The notes under the pieces: model-generated
The model's input: the letters and a program-made list of their open reading frames with translations, nothing else
What the model was told of the DNA's origin: nothing
The model's database searches: none
Position numbers and translations under genes: made by a program
Part shown: positions 8,846 through 17,700 of the stretch, piece by piece
How the letters are laid out: each line of letters begins with the position of its first letter
Position numbering within the stretch: position 1 is the first letter of the stretch
From: Bacteroides sp.
GTDB lineage: Bacteria > Bacteroidota > Bacteroidia > Bacteroidales > UBA7960
Reading direction: 5' to 3'
Assembly: GCA_036351255.1 (NCBI GenBank)
Contig: JAZBOS010000004.1
Location: 1 to 41,806, forward strand
DNA length: 41,806 bases

Positions 8846-10120
8846 CTAAGCCCCTTTCAGGATCAAATGCCCGATAGGGCAGTGGAGACAACGTTTTGGG
8901 GTGCAGTAATATTTTTTGCATTCTATCAGGGCTTGGGTATCTGCAGCGTGCTGTGCTTTTACTCCTATGGAATTCCAGTTCCGGATGATGGCGTTATTTT
9001 CAGGGGGTGTGCCTTGCAGGAGGTCCATGGCCTTGTCGCAAAGGTCCTGCCGCATGTTCTGCCTGCCATAAATAAATAATACCGGCGCCAGCGTATTGAT
9101 GATGATATTGTTGATGGCGTCTTTTCCCAGGGGTTTTTCTTTTCTGGCCGTTTTCCTGTCGAATACATAATGCTCGTTCCAATAGGGGGAAGCCTGAACT
9201 CTCAGCTGCCGCTGGATGTCGTTAGCCTTCCTGGTTTCCAGTAGGTTTCTGAAAAGGTGCCCCGACTGATGGAAAAGCATGGCGAACTGGGCAATGCGGA
9301 TGGTTGGAAAGTTGAGCGGCCTGAGGCGGGCAAATTTCCATAGCCCGCGATCGATGGGTTTCAGGTCGTGCTTAATGGCCTGGTGTCGGTATTCCTTCAG
9401 GAGGGTTCGGGGATAAATATCTTTTAAATCCTCGCTAAGCAGTGAAGCCTGCCCAAAGAGCAAGGCTTCCAAAGTGGTCAGATTGTCACGGTTACGGGCA
9501 AGGAGGTTGTGTGGGGTTCGCTGCGCCATCAGGCCAAACGGGCTTGCATTGACCTTAAAACCAAAATTGCGGGCCAGCAGGAAAAAGAAGGTCTGATCCC
9601 AATCGTTCCCAAAATATTCGAGGAAATGCAAGACTTCCTCCGATTTCATTTCCAGGCGCTCCACCAGCAAGCGGTTCAACCAGTTATTCCAAACCAGCCC
9701 TGCCACCCCCTGTATTTGCTTTTCACAGGGGACCCAAGCCTTTGATGCCTGGAGCCTTTCGTAATTCTTTAGCAGTCTGGGGTCGAAATAATCCCTTACC
9801 TCAAGGACCTGGAATACCTCGCCCTTCGAACTCCTGATCTCCTGATCATGTTCATACACCAAGTGAAGGATAATATTATCGTAAGCGGGATCGTCCTGAT
9901 GACCATGCAGATGCCAGTGTGAACTCCGGATGTGTATCTCAACATTACCCACCCAAAGGGTCGGCCCGATGCGAATACGGGCAGCAAAAAAGTCGGGGCC
10001 TGCGTCGTGATTTTCCTGGCCGGGATGTTGTATATAGACTGGCTCGCCCGAAATGGTAAATAAAGTCTCTGGAAAAAGAAGTTTGTTTTTCCACAGGTAT
10101 GATATAAATTCTTCTTTCAT
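8846..10120 (-). CDS. DUF2851 family protein with C-terminal cysteine cluster
   Basis: A 424-aa cytoplasmic protein of a Bacteroidota-typical family (DUF2851) with no known function. Recognised from the N-terminal FISYLWKNKLLFP, the HPGQENHDAGPDFFAARIRIG block, WVGNVEIHIRSSHW and LHLVYEHD. The C-terminus has four cysteines in the pattern C-x4-C-x4-C-x2-C (C401, C406, C411, C414), which could bind zinc or an iron-sulfur cluster. The N-terminal D/E/H-rich part (GNVEIH, SSHWHLHGHQ) recalls nuclease-like metal sites, but that is only a suggestion. It is transcribed divergently from the zapB-zapA genes. Confidence 0.85.
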   Translation of the reverse strand: MKEEFISYLWKNKLLFPETLFTISGEPVYIQHPGQENHDAGPDFFAARIRIGPTLWVGNVEIHIRSSHWHLHGHQDDPAYDNIILHLVYEHDQEIRSSKGEVFQVLEVRDYFDPRLLKNYERLQASKAWVPCEKQIQGVAGLVWNNWLNRLLVERLEMKSEEVLHFLEYFGNDWDQTFFFLLARNFGFKVNASPFGLMAQRTPHNLLARNRDNLTTLEALLFGQASLLSEDLKDIYPRTLLKEYRHQAIKHDLKPIDRGLWKFARLRPLNFPTIRIAQFAMLFHQSGHLFRNLLETRKANDIQRQLRVQASPYWNEHYVFDRKTARKEKPLGKDAINNIIINTLAPVLFIYGRQNMRQDLCDKAMDLLQGTPPENNAIIRNWNSIGVKAQHAADTQALIECKKYYCTPKRCLHCPIGHLILKGA

Positions 10121-10235
10121 TCGGGGTGTCAGCTTGCTAATCAGAATTCAGAGACTAAAGTTTGAAAAATTTTTCCAAAAATCCAAAAAGTGTTTTCGGA
10201 CATTTGTTTAATTTGCTTGGGCGAGTCAAAAATTC

Positions 10236-10266
10236 TTTATAAATTAGTGGAAATATTTTACATTTG
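10236..10266 (+). promoter_or_regulatory. Candidate promoter for zapB-like/zapA
   Basis: TACATTTG at 10259-10266 matches TAnnTTTG exactly, and TTTA at 10236-10239 sits 19 bases upstream. The implied start leaves a leader of about 20 bases before the ATG at 10292. Confidence 0.5.
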
Positions 10267-10291
10267 TGGCAACGCTTAATGCCAAAAAGGA

Positions 10292-10576
10292 ATGGACGAA
10301 TTGGGGCTTACCGTTGAGGGCATTATCAACAAAACCCAAAAACTGATCTTACGCAACAAGCAACTGAAGGAGAAGATCATCCGGCTTGAGACAGATCAGC
10401 AAGGGTTTAAGGATAAACTCAACGAGCAGTCCGCCCGAATCAGGGAACTGGAAGAACGCTTGTCGAACAACCAGATCAGCTCTGCCCTCGGAAAGGAAGA
10501 TTCGAACCATGCCCGGCAAAAAGTGAACGACTTATTGCGGGAGATCGAGAAGTGTTATGCGCTTTTAAACAGATAA
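10292..10576 (+). CDS. Small coiled-coil protein, ZapB-like
   Basis: A 94-aa, almost wholly alpha-helical protein with charged heptads across residues 10-75 (LILRNKQLKEKIIRLE, SARIRELEERLS). Its size, coiled-coil nature and position directly before zapA suggest a cell-division factor of the ZapB kind that would bridge ZapA and the chromosome or Z ring. Sequence similarity between such short coiled coils is weak, so the assignment rests mainly on position. The 15-base gap to zapA implies co-translation. Confidence 0.7.
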   Translation: MDELGLTVEGIINKTQKLILRNKQLKEKIIRLETDQQGFKDKLNEQSARIRELEERLSNNQISSALGKEDSNHARQKVNDLLREIEKCYALLNR

Positions 10577-10591
10577 GCCCTGCTGGCATTC

Positions 10592-10885
10592 ATGAAGGAA
10601 CAGTTAATATCCGTAATAATTGCTGAACGCCCTTACCGGCTCAGCGTAAAAAGTGAAGAGGAGGAACAATTATTTCGGGAAGCCGGAAGGCTGATCCGGG
10701 AAAAAATGACAGAATATGGCAGTGCATACGCATTCCGCGATAAACAAGACCTGCTGGCCATGGTGACCCTGCAGTTCGCCGTTGAAAGCCTGGGGGTAAA
10801 GCAGGCAACGGGCACGCAGGCATTGCTGAATGAAAAACTGCAAAAACTTGAACGGATATTGGACGACCATCTGAAAGAAAGCTAA
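10592..10885 (+). CDS. zapA: Cell division protein ZapA
   Basis: A 97-aa protein with the ZapA layout: an N-terminal beta segment SVIIAERPYRLSVKSEEE, a helix beginning LFREAGRLIREKM, and a C-terminal helix that ends in a coiled coil (NEKLQKLERILDDHL). ZapA binds FtsZ in the cytoplasm and cross-links its filaments at mid-cell. The order zapB-like, zapA, 6S-type RNA, rny is a familiar one in Bacteroidota and supports the call. Confidence 0.88.
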   Translation: MKEQLISVIIAERPYRLSVKSEEEEQLFREAGRLIREKMTEYGSAYAFRDKQDLLAMVTLQFAVESLGVKQATGTQALLNEKLQKLERILDDHLKES

Positions 10886-10898
10886 CGTTCTTTGAAAA

Positions 10899-10906
10899 TA
10901 TTCTTG
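10899..10906 (+). promoter_or_regulatory. Candidate -7 box for the 6S-type RNA
   Basis: TATTCTTG is one mismatch from TAnnTTTG and lies just 5 bases before the first base of the terminal stem of the RNA. The -33 region is not recognisable. Confidence 0.35.
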
Positions 10907-10910
10907 GTAT

Positions 10911-11116
10911 ACCCGCATTAATTCAAGAATACGTTTGTGAAACTCAACACAATTAAACTTTAGGGACCCGTTTGGTGTTTCTAGAACAGGCCTCACCGTC
11001 CATGGTTCGCCCTGGATGGTCCCTAGTGGACAGTGGACGTTCGAAAAACGCCAGCCCCCTAAGCCTGTATTACTGGGGTTTCTATAAACCTCCTTGAATT
11101 AATTGCGGGTTTTTTT
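10911..11116 (+). ncRNA. ssrS: 6S-type RNA (Bacteroidales-1 / SsrS-like)
   Basis: A gene-free stretch between zapA and rny. Bases 10912-10927 (CCCGCATTAATTCAAG) pair with 11093-11109 (CTTGAATTAATTGCGGG) along their whole length except for one bulged base, giving a long closing stem for a molecule of about 200 nt. Seven Ts follow the stem at 11110-11116. An internal pair, TAGGGACC (10961-10968) with GGTCCCTA (11018-11025), closes an arm inside it. 6S RNA occupies RNA polymerase by mimicking an open promoter. The zapA-flanking location is the classic one, and the Bacteroidales-1 motif has been proposed to be the 6S RNA of this group. I have not run a covariance search, so the family name is inference from structure and position. 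Confidence 0.7.
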
Positions 11117-11143
11117 ATTTATTTAACAAACTAACAGGCAAAT

Positions 11144-12685
11144 ATGAATATATTAATCATTGGCATTGTTGCAGTGGTTTCGCTCGGTTTGGGTGGCCTG
11201 ATCGCCGGCACAATTATGCGGAATACGATCGTCAAAAAAAGCCAGCACATCCTGAAAGATGCAGTTGCAGAAGCCGAAGTGCTCAAGAAAGAGAAGATGC
11301 TGCAGGCAAAGGAAAATTTCCTCCAGCTGAAATCCGAGCATGAAAAATTTGTTTTTGAGAAAAACCAGGAGATCAATGCTTCCGAAAGCAGATTAAAGCA
11401 GAAAGAACTGGCTTATTCTCAGCGAATGGAGGACAATCAGCGAAAGCAAAAAGAGCTGAATGCCCTTCAGGAAAACCTCAACAACCAGATCGAAATTGTT
11501 TCACGCAAACAAATTGAACTGGAGAAAACTTACAAACAGCAGCTTGAAAAACTTGAATCGATCAGTGGCCTCTCAGCCCAGGAAGCTAAGTCAGAACTGG
11601 TTGAGACCCTCAAGGCTGAAGCCCAGTCTGATGCCCAGGTGTTTATCAAGGACATGATGGATGAAGCCAAATTGACCGCGCATAATGAAGCCCGCAAATT
11701 GGTGATCCACTCGCTGCAACGTACGGCTACTGAGGTGGCCATAGAAAATTCCGTTTCTGTTTTTCCCATTGAAAATGATGAAGTAAAAGGCCGTATCATT
11801 GGTAGGGAAGGCCGTAACATCAGGGCACTGGAAGCCGCCACTGGCATCGAGATTATTGTGGATGACACCCCCGAGGCCATCATTCTGAGCGGATTTGACC
11901 CGGTGCGCCGCGAGATTGCACGCCTTTCTTTGCATAAACTCGTTACCGATGGCCGGATTCACCCGGCCCGTATAGAGGAAGTGGTGGCCAAGGTAAAGAA
12001 ACAAATTGACCAGGAAATTATTGAGGTAGGCAAACGTACCGCCATTGACCTGGGCATTCATAACCTGCACCATGAGCTGATCCGGATGATTGGAAAGATG
12101 AAATACCGTTCGTCGTATGGTCAGAATTTGTTGCAGCACTCGAAAGAAGTGGCCAACCTGGCCGCCACCATGGCATCCGAACTGGGACTGAATCCCAAGC
12201 TTGCCAAGCGCGCCGGACTGCTTCACGATATCGGAAAAGTGCCCGACAACGAACCGGATCTGCCCCATGCATTGCTGGGCATGAAACTTGCCGAAAAGTT
12301 TAAGGAGAATCCTGAAATAGTAAATGCCATTGGTGCCCACCACGACGAAGTGGAAATGACGAGCCTGATCTCGCCCATCATCCAGGTGTGCGATGCCATT
12401 TCAGGCGCACGGCCGGGTGCAAGGCGCGAAGTGGTCGAATCTTATATCAAGCGTTTGAACGACCTCGAAGAGCTGGCATTGTCCTATCCCGGGGTTGTTA
12501 AAACCTACGCCATTCAGGCAGGTCGCGAACTCAGGGTGATCGTAGGCAGCGAAAAGGTCTCCGATAAAGATGCAGAGCAGATTTCCTACGACCTGAGTAA
12601 GAAGATTCAGACCGAAATGACCTATCCCGGACAAATTAAAATTACCGTGATCAGGGAAACCCGTGCTGTGGCATACGCCAAGTAA
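11144..12685 (+). CDS. rny: Ribonuclease Y
   Basis: A membrane-anchored endoribonuclease that starts mRNA turnover. The 513 aa show the full layout: an N-terminal membrane helix ([18 protein letters not shown]), a long coiled coil to about residue 200, a KH RNA-binding domain with [15 protein letters not shown] near 215, and an HD phosphohydrolase domain with [10 protein letters not shown] near 360 plus GAHHDEVE. Length and all key residues are normal. It lies downstream of the 6S-type RNA gene and ends in a clear terminator. Confidence 0.97.
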   Translation: MNILIIGIVAVVSLGLGGLIAGTIMRNTIVKKSQHILKDAVAEAEVLKKEKMLQAKENFLQLKSEHEKFVFEKNQEINASESRLKQKELAYSQRMEDNQRKQKELNALQENLNNQIEIVSRKQIELEKTYKQQLEKLESISGLSAQEAKSELVETLKAEAQSDAQVFIKDMMDEAKLTAHNEARKLVIHSLQRTATEVAIENSVSVFPIENDEVKGRIIGREGRNIRALEAATGIEIIVDDTPEAIILSGFDPVRREIARLSLHKLVTDGRIHPARIEEVVAKVKKQIDQEIIEVGKRTAIDLGIHNLHHELIRMIGKMKYRSSYGQNLLQHSKEVANLAATMASELGLNPKLAKRAGLLHDIGKVPDNEPDLPHALLGMKLAEKFKENPEIVNAIGAHHDEVEMTSLISPIIQVCDAISGARPGARREVVESYIKRLNDLEELALSYPGVVKTYAIQAGRELRVIVGSEKVSDKDAEQISYDLSKKIQTEMTYPGQIKITVIRETRAVAYAK

Positions 12686-12709
12686 GGTTTTCTGGTAAAT
12701 TCTTAAGAG

Positions 12710-12744
12710 GCCGCCTCAGCAAAAAAGTTGTAGGCGGCTTTTTT
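12710..12744 (+). terminator. Rho-independent terminator after rny
   Basis: GCCGCCT (12710-12716) pairs with AGGCGGC (12732-12738), followed by a T run. Confidence 0.8.
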
Positions 12745-12745
12745 A

Positions 12746-13139
12746 TTGGCGTTAAAACCGGTCAAATATACTTATCTAATTATTATGCAAGTCATTGCAT
12801 ATCAATGCCATTTAAATACCACCTTCATAGTTAATACGGAGTTAATACGGAGTTTATTCGGTTTAAACCGAATAAACTCCGTATTAACTATGACCCGGAT
12901 TACTCCAAATGCCTGATTTGGGTGGGACTAATTCCCTGAGGAAAAAAAATGGTCCCGGTGTTTTTAAAAGAATAACTGGCCATTAAGGTTTTATGGAAAA
13001 TAATTGGTTTGCTTTAATTGGAGTTTCTGTTTTTTACCTAAAAAAAGATCTCTTCTCTTCAAACAATCATTTAATTATCTTGTTTTATACTTTACCTCTA
13101 ACGTGGGCTTATTAAAAACAGTTTACAACCTCTTCCTGT
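12746..13139. other. Gene-poor interval between rny and the thioredoxin-fold genes
   Basis: AT-rich DNA holding the palindrome at 12840-12889 and no recognisable gene. A 40-codon frame from ATG 12993 to TAA 13113 (starting MENNWFALIGVSVFYLKK, hydrophobic) is open, but nothing supports its expression. No clear promoter for the gene at 13140 could be fixed. Confidence 0.5.
12840..12889. repeat. Perfect 50-bp palindrome, element A
   Basis: The two 25-base arms meet at 12864/12865 in GTTT|AAAC and are exact reverse complements. The inner core AGTTTATTCGGTTT and its complement are shared, apart from one compensated base pair, with the palindrome at 38056-38103. The left arm is preceded by an 11-base tandem duplication (GTTAATACGGA at 12830-12840 and again at 12841-12851). 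If one copy is ignored the palindrome extends outward to CATAG...CTATG. There is no T tract, so it does not look like a terminator. Confidence 0.9.
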
Positions 13140-13640
13140 ATGAATAAAAGAGTTTTCCAGATATTTGCATTCCTGACAATCCTTGCTGGTGGTATTCAAA
13201 ATGCATTTGCCGGCGATGACAAGGCCATCCGGATGGTAAACTTTGACGATTTTGAGCCCAGGCTTTATTTTGAGAATGACACGATTTATGTGGTGAATTT
13301 CTGGGCTACCTGGTGTGCTCCTTGTGTTCGGGAGATCCCGGTCTTTGAGTCTGTTAATGAAAAATACAAGGATCAAAAAGTCAAGGTGCTGTTTGTTAGC
13401 CTTGATTTTCCCAATCAACTGGAAAGCAGGGTAATCCCTTTTGTGGAGCGGATGGATATGAAGAGTGAGGTGATCCTTCTGAACGATACTGATTCAAATC
13501 GGTGGATACCGCTGGTCAGTGAGGAATGGACCGGTGCTATCCCTGCAACCTTAATTTATTCCAACGGATTCCGGGGCTTTTACGAGCAGGAGTTCCATCT
13601 GGAAGAACTCGAAGCAATAATTAAACCATTATTAAACTAA
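13140..13640 (+). CDS. Exported TlpA/ResA-like thioredoxin-fold protein
   Basis: A 166-aa protein with a signal peptide (MNKRVFQIFAFLTILAGG...NAFA) and a thioredoxin fold containing the redox motif WCAPC (C59 and C62) in NFWATWCAPCVREIPVFE. A cis-Pro-like loop follows (AIPATLIYSNG). TlpA/ResA-like proteins reduce or exchange disulfides in the periplasm, for example in apocytochromes. The substrate here is unknown. The gene is 11 bases ahead of a second exported thioredoxin-fold gene, so the two form an operon. Confidence 0.9.
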   Translation: MNKRVFQIFAFLTILAGGIQNAFAGDDKAIRMVNFDDFEPRLYFENDTIYVVNFWATWCAPCVREIPVFESVNEKYKDQKVKVLFVSLDFPNQLESRVIPFVERMDMKSEVILLNDTDSNRWIPLVSEEWTGAIPATLIYSNGFRGFYEQEFHLEELEAIIKPLLN

Positions 13641-13651
13641 AATAAATTACG

Positions 13652-14251
13652 ATGAAAAGAGTGAATATTTTCTTAGGTATACTTTTCCTGGCTGTGGCCA
13701 GTTTTGCACAAGGTTATCAGATAGGTGACGAAGCAATTGATTTTAAATTGAAGAATGTGGATGGTAAATACATCTCAATGGCCGATTATCCCGATGCCAA
13801 AGGGTTTATCGTCATTTTTTCATGCAACCACTGTCCTTATGTCGTTGCTTACGAGGACCGTATGATTGCGCTCCACAATGAATTTGCTCCCAAAGGGTTT
13901 CCCCTGATCGCCATCAATTCGAATGACCCTGAGGTTCAGCCGCAGGATTCTTACGAACTCATGCAGGTCAGGGCAAAGGAAAAGGAATTCCCCTTTCCTT
14001 ATGTGTTTGACGAAGGACAAAAGGTTTTGCCGCATTACGGAGCAACCCGCACACCCCATGTTTATCTGCTGGAGCGCGTAGGTGATAAATTGAAAGTGGC
14101 TTACATCGGCGCTATTGATGACAACTATCAGGATGCCTCGGAGGTAAAGGAAAAATACCTTGCCAACGCCATCAACGCCTTAATAAACGGGCAGCGTCCT
14201 GAGCCTAACTTTACCAGGGCAATCGGTTGCACCATCAAGAAGAAGAGCTAA
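13652..14251 (+). CDS. Exported redoxin (AhpC/TSA-related) with CxxC motif
   Basis: A 199-aa protein with a signal peptide (MKRVNIFLGILFLAVASFAQG) and a peroxiredoxin-like thioredoxin fold. The active-site segment is IFSCNHCPYVVAYEDRM, a C58-x-x-C61 motif in place of the usual TxxC of peroxiredoxins. This is the peroxiredoxin-like subgroup often annotated as thioredoxin family protein. Further fold markers are INSNDPEVQPQDS, PYVFDEGQKV, and ATRTPHVYLLE. It is probably a periplasmic thiol oxidoreductase acting with its upstream neighbour. Confidence 0.88.
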   Translation: MKRVNIFLGILFLAVASFAQGYQIGDEAIDFKLKNVDGKYISMADYPDAKGFIVIFSCNHCPYVVAYEDRMIALHNEFAPKGFPLIAINSNDPEVQPQDSYELMQVRAKEKEFPFPYVFDEGQKVLPHYGATRTPHVYLLERVGDKLKVAYIGAIDDNYQDASEVKEKYLANAINALINGQRPEPNFTRAIGCTIKKKS

Positions 14252-14283
14252 TTACGGTTTTATTTCCAGGTTAATTCCATCAA

Positions 14284-14313
14284 AAAAAAGCCGGATCATT
14301 GTCCGGCTTTTTC
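14284..14313. terminator. Bidirectional terminator between convergent genes
   Basis: AAAAGCCGGA and TCCGGCTTTT form a 10-bp stem with a 6-base loop (TCATTG), with A and T runs on both sides. It can serve both the redoxin gene and the minus-strand rubrerythrin-like gene. Confidence 0.85.
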
Positions 14314-14327
14314 TTTTTGATGCCTGC

Positions 14328-14783
14328 TTAGTTTTCACGCATCACAAATTCATCATATTCGAGTTCGAAACGCAGTTTGTGTCTCGACTCCTCAATGGCC
14401 AATGCGTGGAAAACCTTACTGAGCTCTGCATTATTCGTACGTTCAGCCAGCGCAGTATAAAGTTTAAAAGCTGCTTTTTCCTTTTTCATGGCCAGCACCA
14501 GGGCATCGGCATAACTCAGTTCGGGAGAGGGCTTTCGGCTTACAACATAATCGGAGATTTTTAGATCCGTGACTTTTTCGATCTCCATATCAAAAAGCCT
14601 TTCATCCTTGATTTTTTGCAGCCTAGCCTTATGGCTGACTTCTTCCTGGGCAAACTCCAGGAATAAGTCCTTGATTTGCTGGTTGTTTTGCTGAGCTGCC
14701 AGCTGGGTGTAAAAATCCACGGCTTCCTGTTCTGAATTCATTGCAAAGTCGAGAATCTCATCGAGTGAACTAAAGGTTTTCAT
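14328..14783 (-). CDS. Rubrerythrin-like diiron protein (ferritin-like domain only)
   Basis: A 151-aa four-helix-bundle protein with two ExxH diiron sites: E20, E47/E48 with H51 (QEEVSHK), and E102, E131/E132 with H135 (IEESRHK). Rubrerythrins reduce peroxide in anaerobes. The usual C-terminal rubredoxin domain is absent, so electrons must come from another carrier. The start is at ATG 14783 (MKTFSSLDEILDF); longer in-frame starts would run into the upstream gene. It begins 1 base after the stop of the large flavoprotein gene, so it is translationally coupled to the operon, which may be its electron source (inference). Confidence 0.88.
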   Translation of the reverse strand: MKTFSSLDEILDFAMNSEQEAVDFYTQLAAQQNNQQIKDLFLEFAQEEVSHKARLQKIKDERLFDMEIEKVTDLKISDYVVSRKPSPELSYADALVLAMKKEKAAFKLYTALAERTNNAELSKVFHALAIEESRHKLRFELEYDEFVMREN

Positions 14784-14784
14784 A

Positions 14785-17700
14785 TCAGGATTGGTTTTGA
14801 TTAAATGCTTTTTCCCATTCGTCGTCAAAATATTTAACCAGGTAATCACATCCGTGGTTGAAATAATGTGTTTCCTGATCTGTGGCCGGCAGGTGGAAAC
14901 TGAAAGGGGCCTTTCCGTTTGCGGGCATTTGTTGGATTACATTGGCTACCTCCAGGAGCACGTCAGCAGGTCCTTCATAGGTCCAGTCTGTACCCAGGGC
15001 TTTTGCCATCGCCATTAGTTGTTGAAGGTTGTTTAGGGCCACCGGACCTGTAACGGAATCTTCAAATTGCTGGATGAACTTCTGGGTGTTGGTAAAGCTA
15101 CCCCCGGTCTCAAAATGAAGGCTGGCCGGAAGGATCAGGTTTGCCATAGAGGCCGTTTCCGTCATAAAAAGATCCTGGACCACCAAGAAATCACTCTTCA
15201 TGAGGGAATCCCTGACAAGGTCCTTGTCAATGGCGCAGCCCAAGGGGTCTTCACCAAAAACAAACACATTTTTCAGCTTGCCCGAGGATAGCAGGCCCCA
15301 TTGGTCTTCCTCAATTTCTGCAGATAATTTTGAGGTTTTCCAAAAGTTTTCCAATTGTTTAAGGACCGTTTTATCGCGTAAGTTCTTTCCACCAGGTGCC
15401 AGAGCAGCCGATGCCCCCATATCGAATATACCCTGGGCATTGTTTTTTTCCTTCAGGCTAATCAGTCCGCTGGCGTTCTTCCCCGGTTTGCCCGTCAGGT
15501 ATGCCAGGTTATGGACCTCATGACAGGCAGAAGAATTCAGATGCTTTTCGGAATACAGGATGATCGACTGGTGTTCGTTGTTGAAATTTTCAACAAAAGC
15601 TGCCAGGGTTTCCTTGCTGCAGCCTGCCCCCTCAAGCAAAGTGTTGAAGTCGTGGGCAAGCAGTTGTTGGCTGTATTCATCAAGGCCTGTGCAATGGTCA
15701 TCAATGAAAATGTTATTTTGCAGTTTATTGCTCAGGATATAATGGTTGGCTGCCCTGAGAAAATGCACATAGGATTTAATGGTCAGGACCTTGTCCGCTT
15801 TATGGGCCATGGCACTTTGTTCCGCTGTGGTTATTACCTCCAGGGGAATATTTTGCTTTTCCCTTAGGTTGTTAATGTAAAATCCGGGAACGGCATTTTC
15901 GAGGTTCAGTTCGCTTCCCAGGAGAAAGATGCGCTGGGCTGAATGGATCTGGTCAAACGGGACGTTGTTGTGGCTATTCTTAAAATATCCTGAGCCTCTT
16001 CCCAAATAATGAAAGCTTGAAATATTATTTGTTAAGACAGCGGCCCTTGCCAGTTTCTGCAACAGATAAATCTCTTCGTTGGATAGCCTGGCCCCTGCAA
16101 AAAATGCGTTTTTATTGGGCTTGACACCTAAGATTTTTTCACCAATGAGGTCAAAGGCTTGTTCGAAAGATATCTCTTTAAATGAGCCATTTTGCTTTAA
16201 CAAAGGCTTGGTAATCCGGCTGGGGTCGTTCAGGTAACGGTAACCAAACTTCCCGTAACGGCAAAGGCTTGCGTCCTTATTGATCAGCCCATGGCTCCCG
16301 CTTGCCTTAGCAAAGAAACTGGATTTGTGATGCAGGGTGATCTGACAGCCAACGGAGCAATAATTGCAAATGGTATTGAATTGATCGAGGGGAACCGGCC
16401 CTGGTTTAAAGGGCACATTTTCGGTGATGGCCCCCGTCGGGCAGGTTTCAATACACATGCCGCATGATTCACAGTACGTGTGAAGCAGTGATTCTCCCAG
16501 GCTGGGGGCTATAAAAGTATCGAAACCCCGGTTTATAAGCCCCAGGGCGTTTGCGCCGACCACTTCCGAGCAAATACGAACACAACGGCTGCAGAGGATG
16601 CATTTGTTGTTGTCGATTTCCACAAAGGGGTGGTCGTAACGAACCTGGAATTTCCGGTAATCTCCCTTGAAATGGCCTTGTACCGCCTCATATTTGGTAG
16701 CGTAACGCTTCAGGTCACAGGTATAAAGTTCGGTGCAACCGCACTCGAGGCAGCGCAGGGTTTCCTTAATGGCAGCCTGGTCCTGATAACCCAGTTCAAC
16801 TTCTTTAAAATTATTTCTTTTGGCGGGGTCGAGGGTTGGCATTTCTTCCCGTTCCTGTTTTTCGTACCAGGCTTCGTAATCGGCTTTCAGTTGTTTCTGG
16901 AAGTTTTCGCGACGGCTCAGGAACTCGTAGGCGGGAGGGCTCACTTCCTGGCCAAGCAGGAATTTGTTGCAGCTTTGTGCTGCCAGGCGTCCCTGGGCAA
17001 TGGCTTCGATCAGGGTAGCCGGACCCGTCACCCCATCGCCACAGGCAAAGACATTTTCTATGGAGGTATGCAGGGTTTTGGCATCAGCGGCAATGTCGCC
17101 CCATTTATTAAGGACCAATTCTTTTTCAGCGTGGCGGTTAATGTCTTCAATAAAGTTTACATTGGTTTTTTGGCCAATGGCAGCCAATACGATGTCGAGC
17201 TCTACATCGAATTCCGATCCGTCGATTTTCACAGGACGGCGTCTTCCGGAAGCATCGGGCTCGCCAAGCTCCATCTGAAAGCAGGTCAGTGAGCGTATGT
17301 TGCCGGTTTCATCCGGATTAACCCTCGCAGGAGCTGTTAGGAATAAATAATTGACCCCTTCCAACTTGGATTCGTGAATCTCGATGGGGTTAGCCGGCAT
17401 TTCCTTTTCGGTGCGTCGGTATATTACCGTAACCTCCTCAGCCCCGCATCGCATGGCAGTGCGGCAGCAATCCATGGCTGTATTGCCGCCCCCAATCACG
17501 CCGACCTTTTTGCCGCTGAAGTCATACTTCTGACCGGTAGCTTCCATATTACGGAGGAAATCTATGCCGGAGAAAATATTTCCGGCATCATCGTTTTCAC
17601 ATCCAATGCGGGTTCCGTTTTGTGATCCGATGGCCAGGATTACGGCATCGAAGTTGCTTTTCAGCTCGGCATAACTCAGGTTATCACCCAGTTTAAGGTT

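Noticed and set aside
11591..12343. A 250-codon open frame on the minus strand
   Set aside because: Antisense to rny, whose KH and HD domains cover the same bases. No domain was seen.
12840..12889. Element A as a terminator of rny
   Set aside because: It has no T tract, and a regular terminator already lies at 12710-12744.
12993..13115. A 40-codon hydrophobic frame before the TlpA-like gene
   Set aside because: Plausible as a membrane peptide, but no promoter, ribosome site or conservation evidence is available. Left unannotated as a gene.
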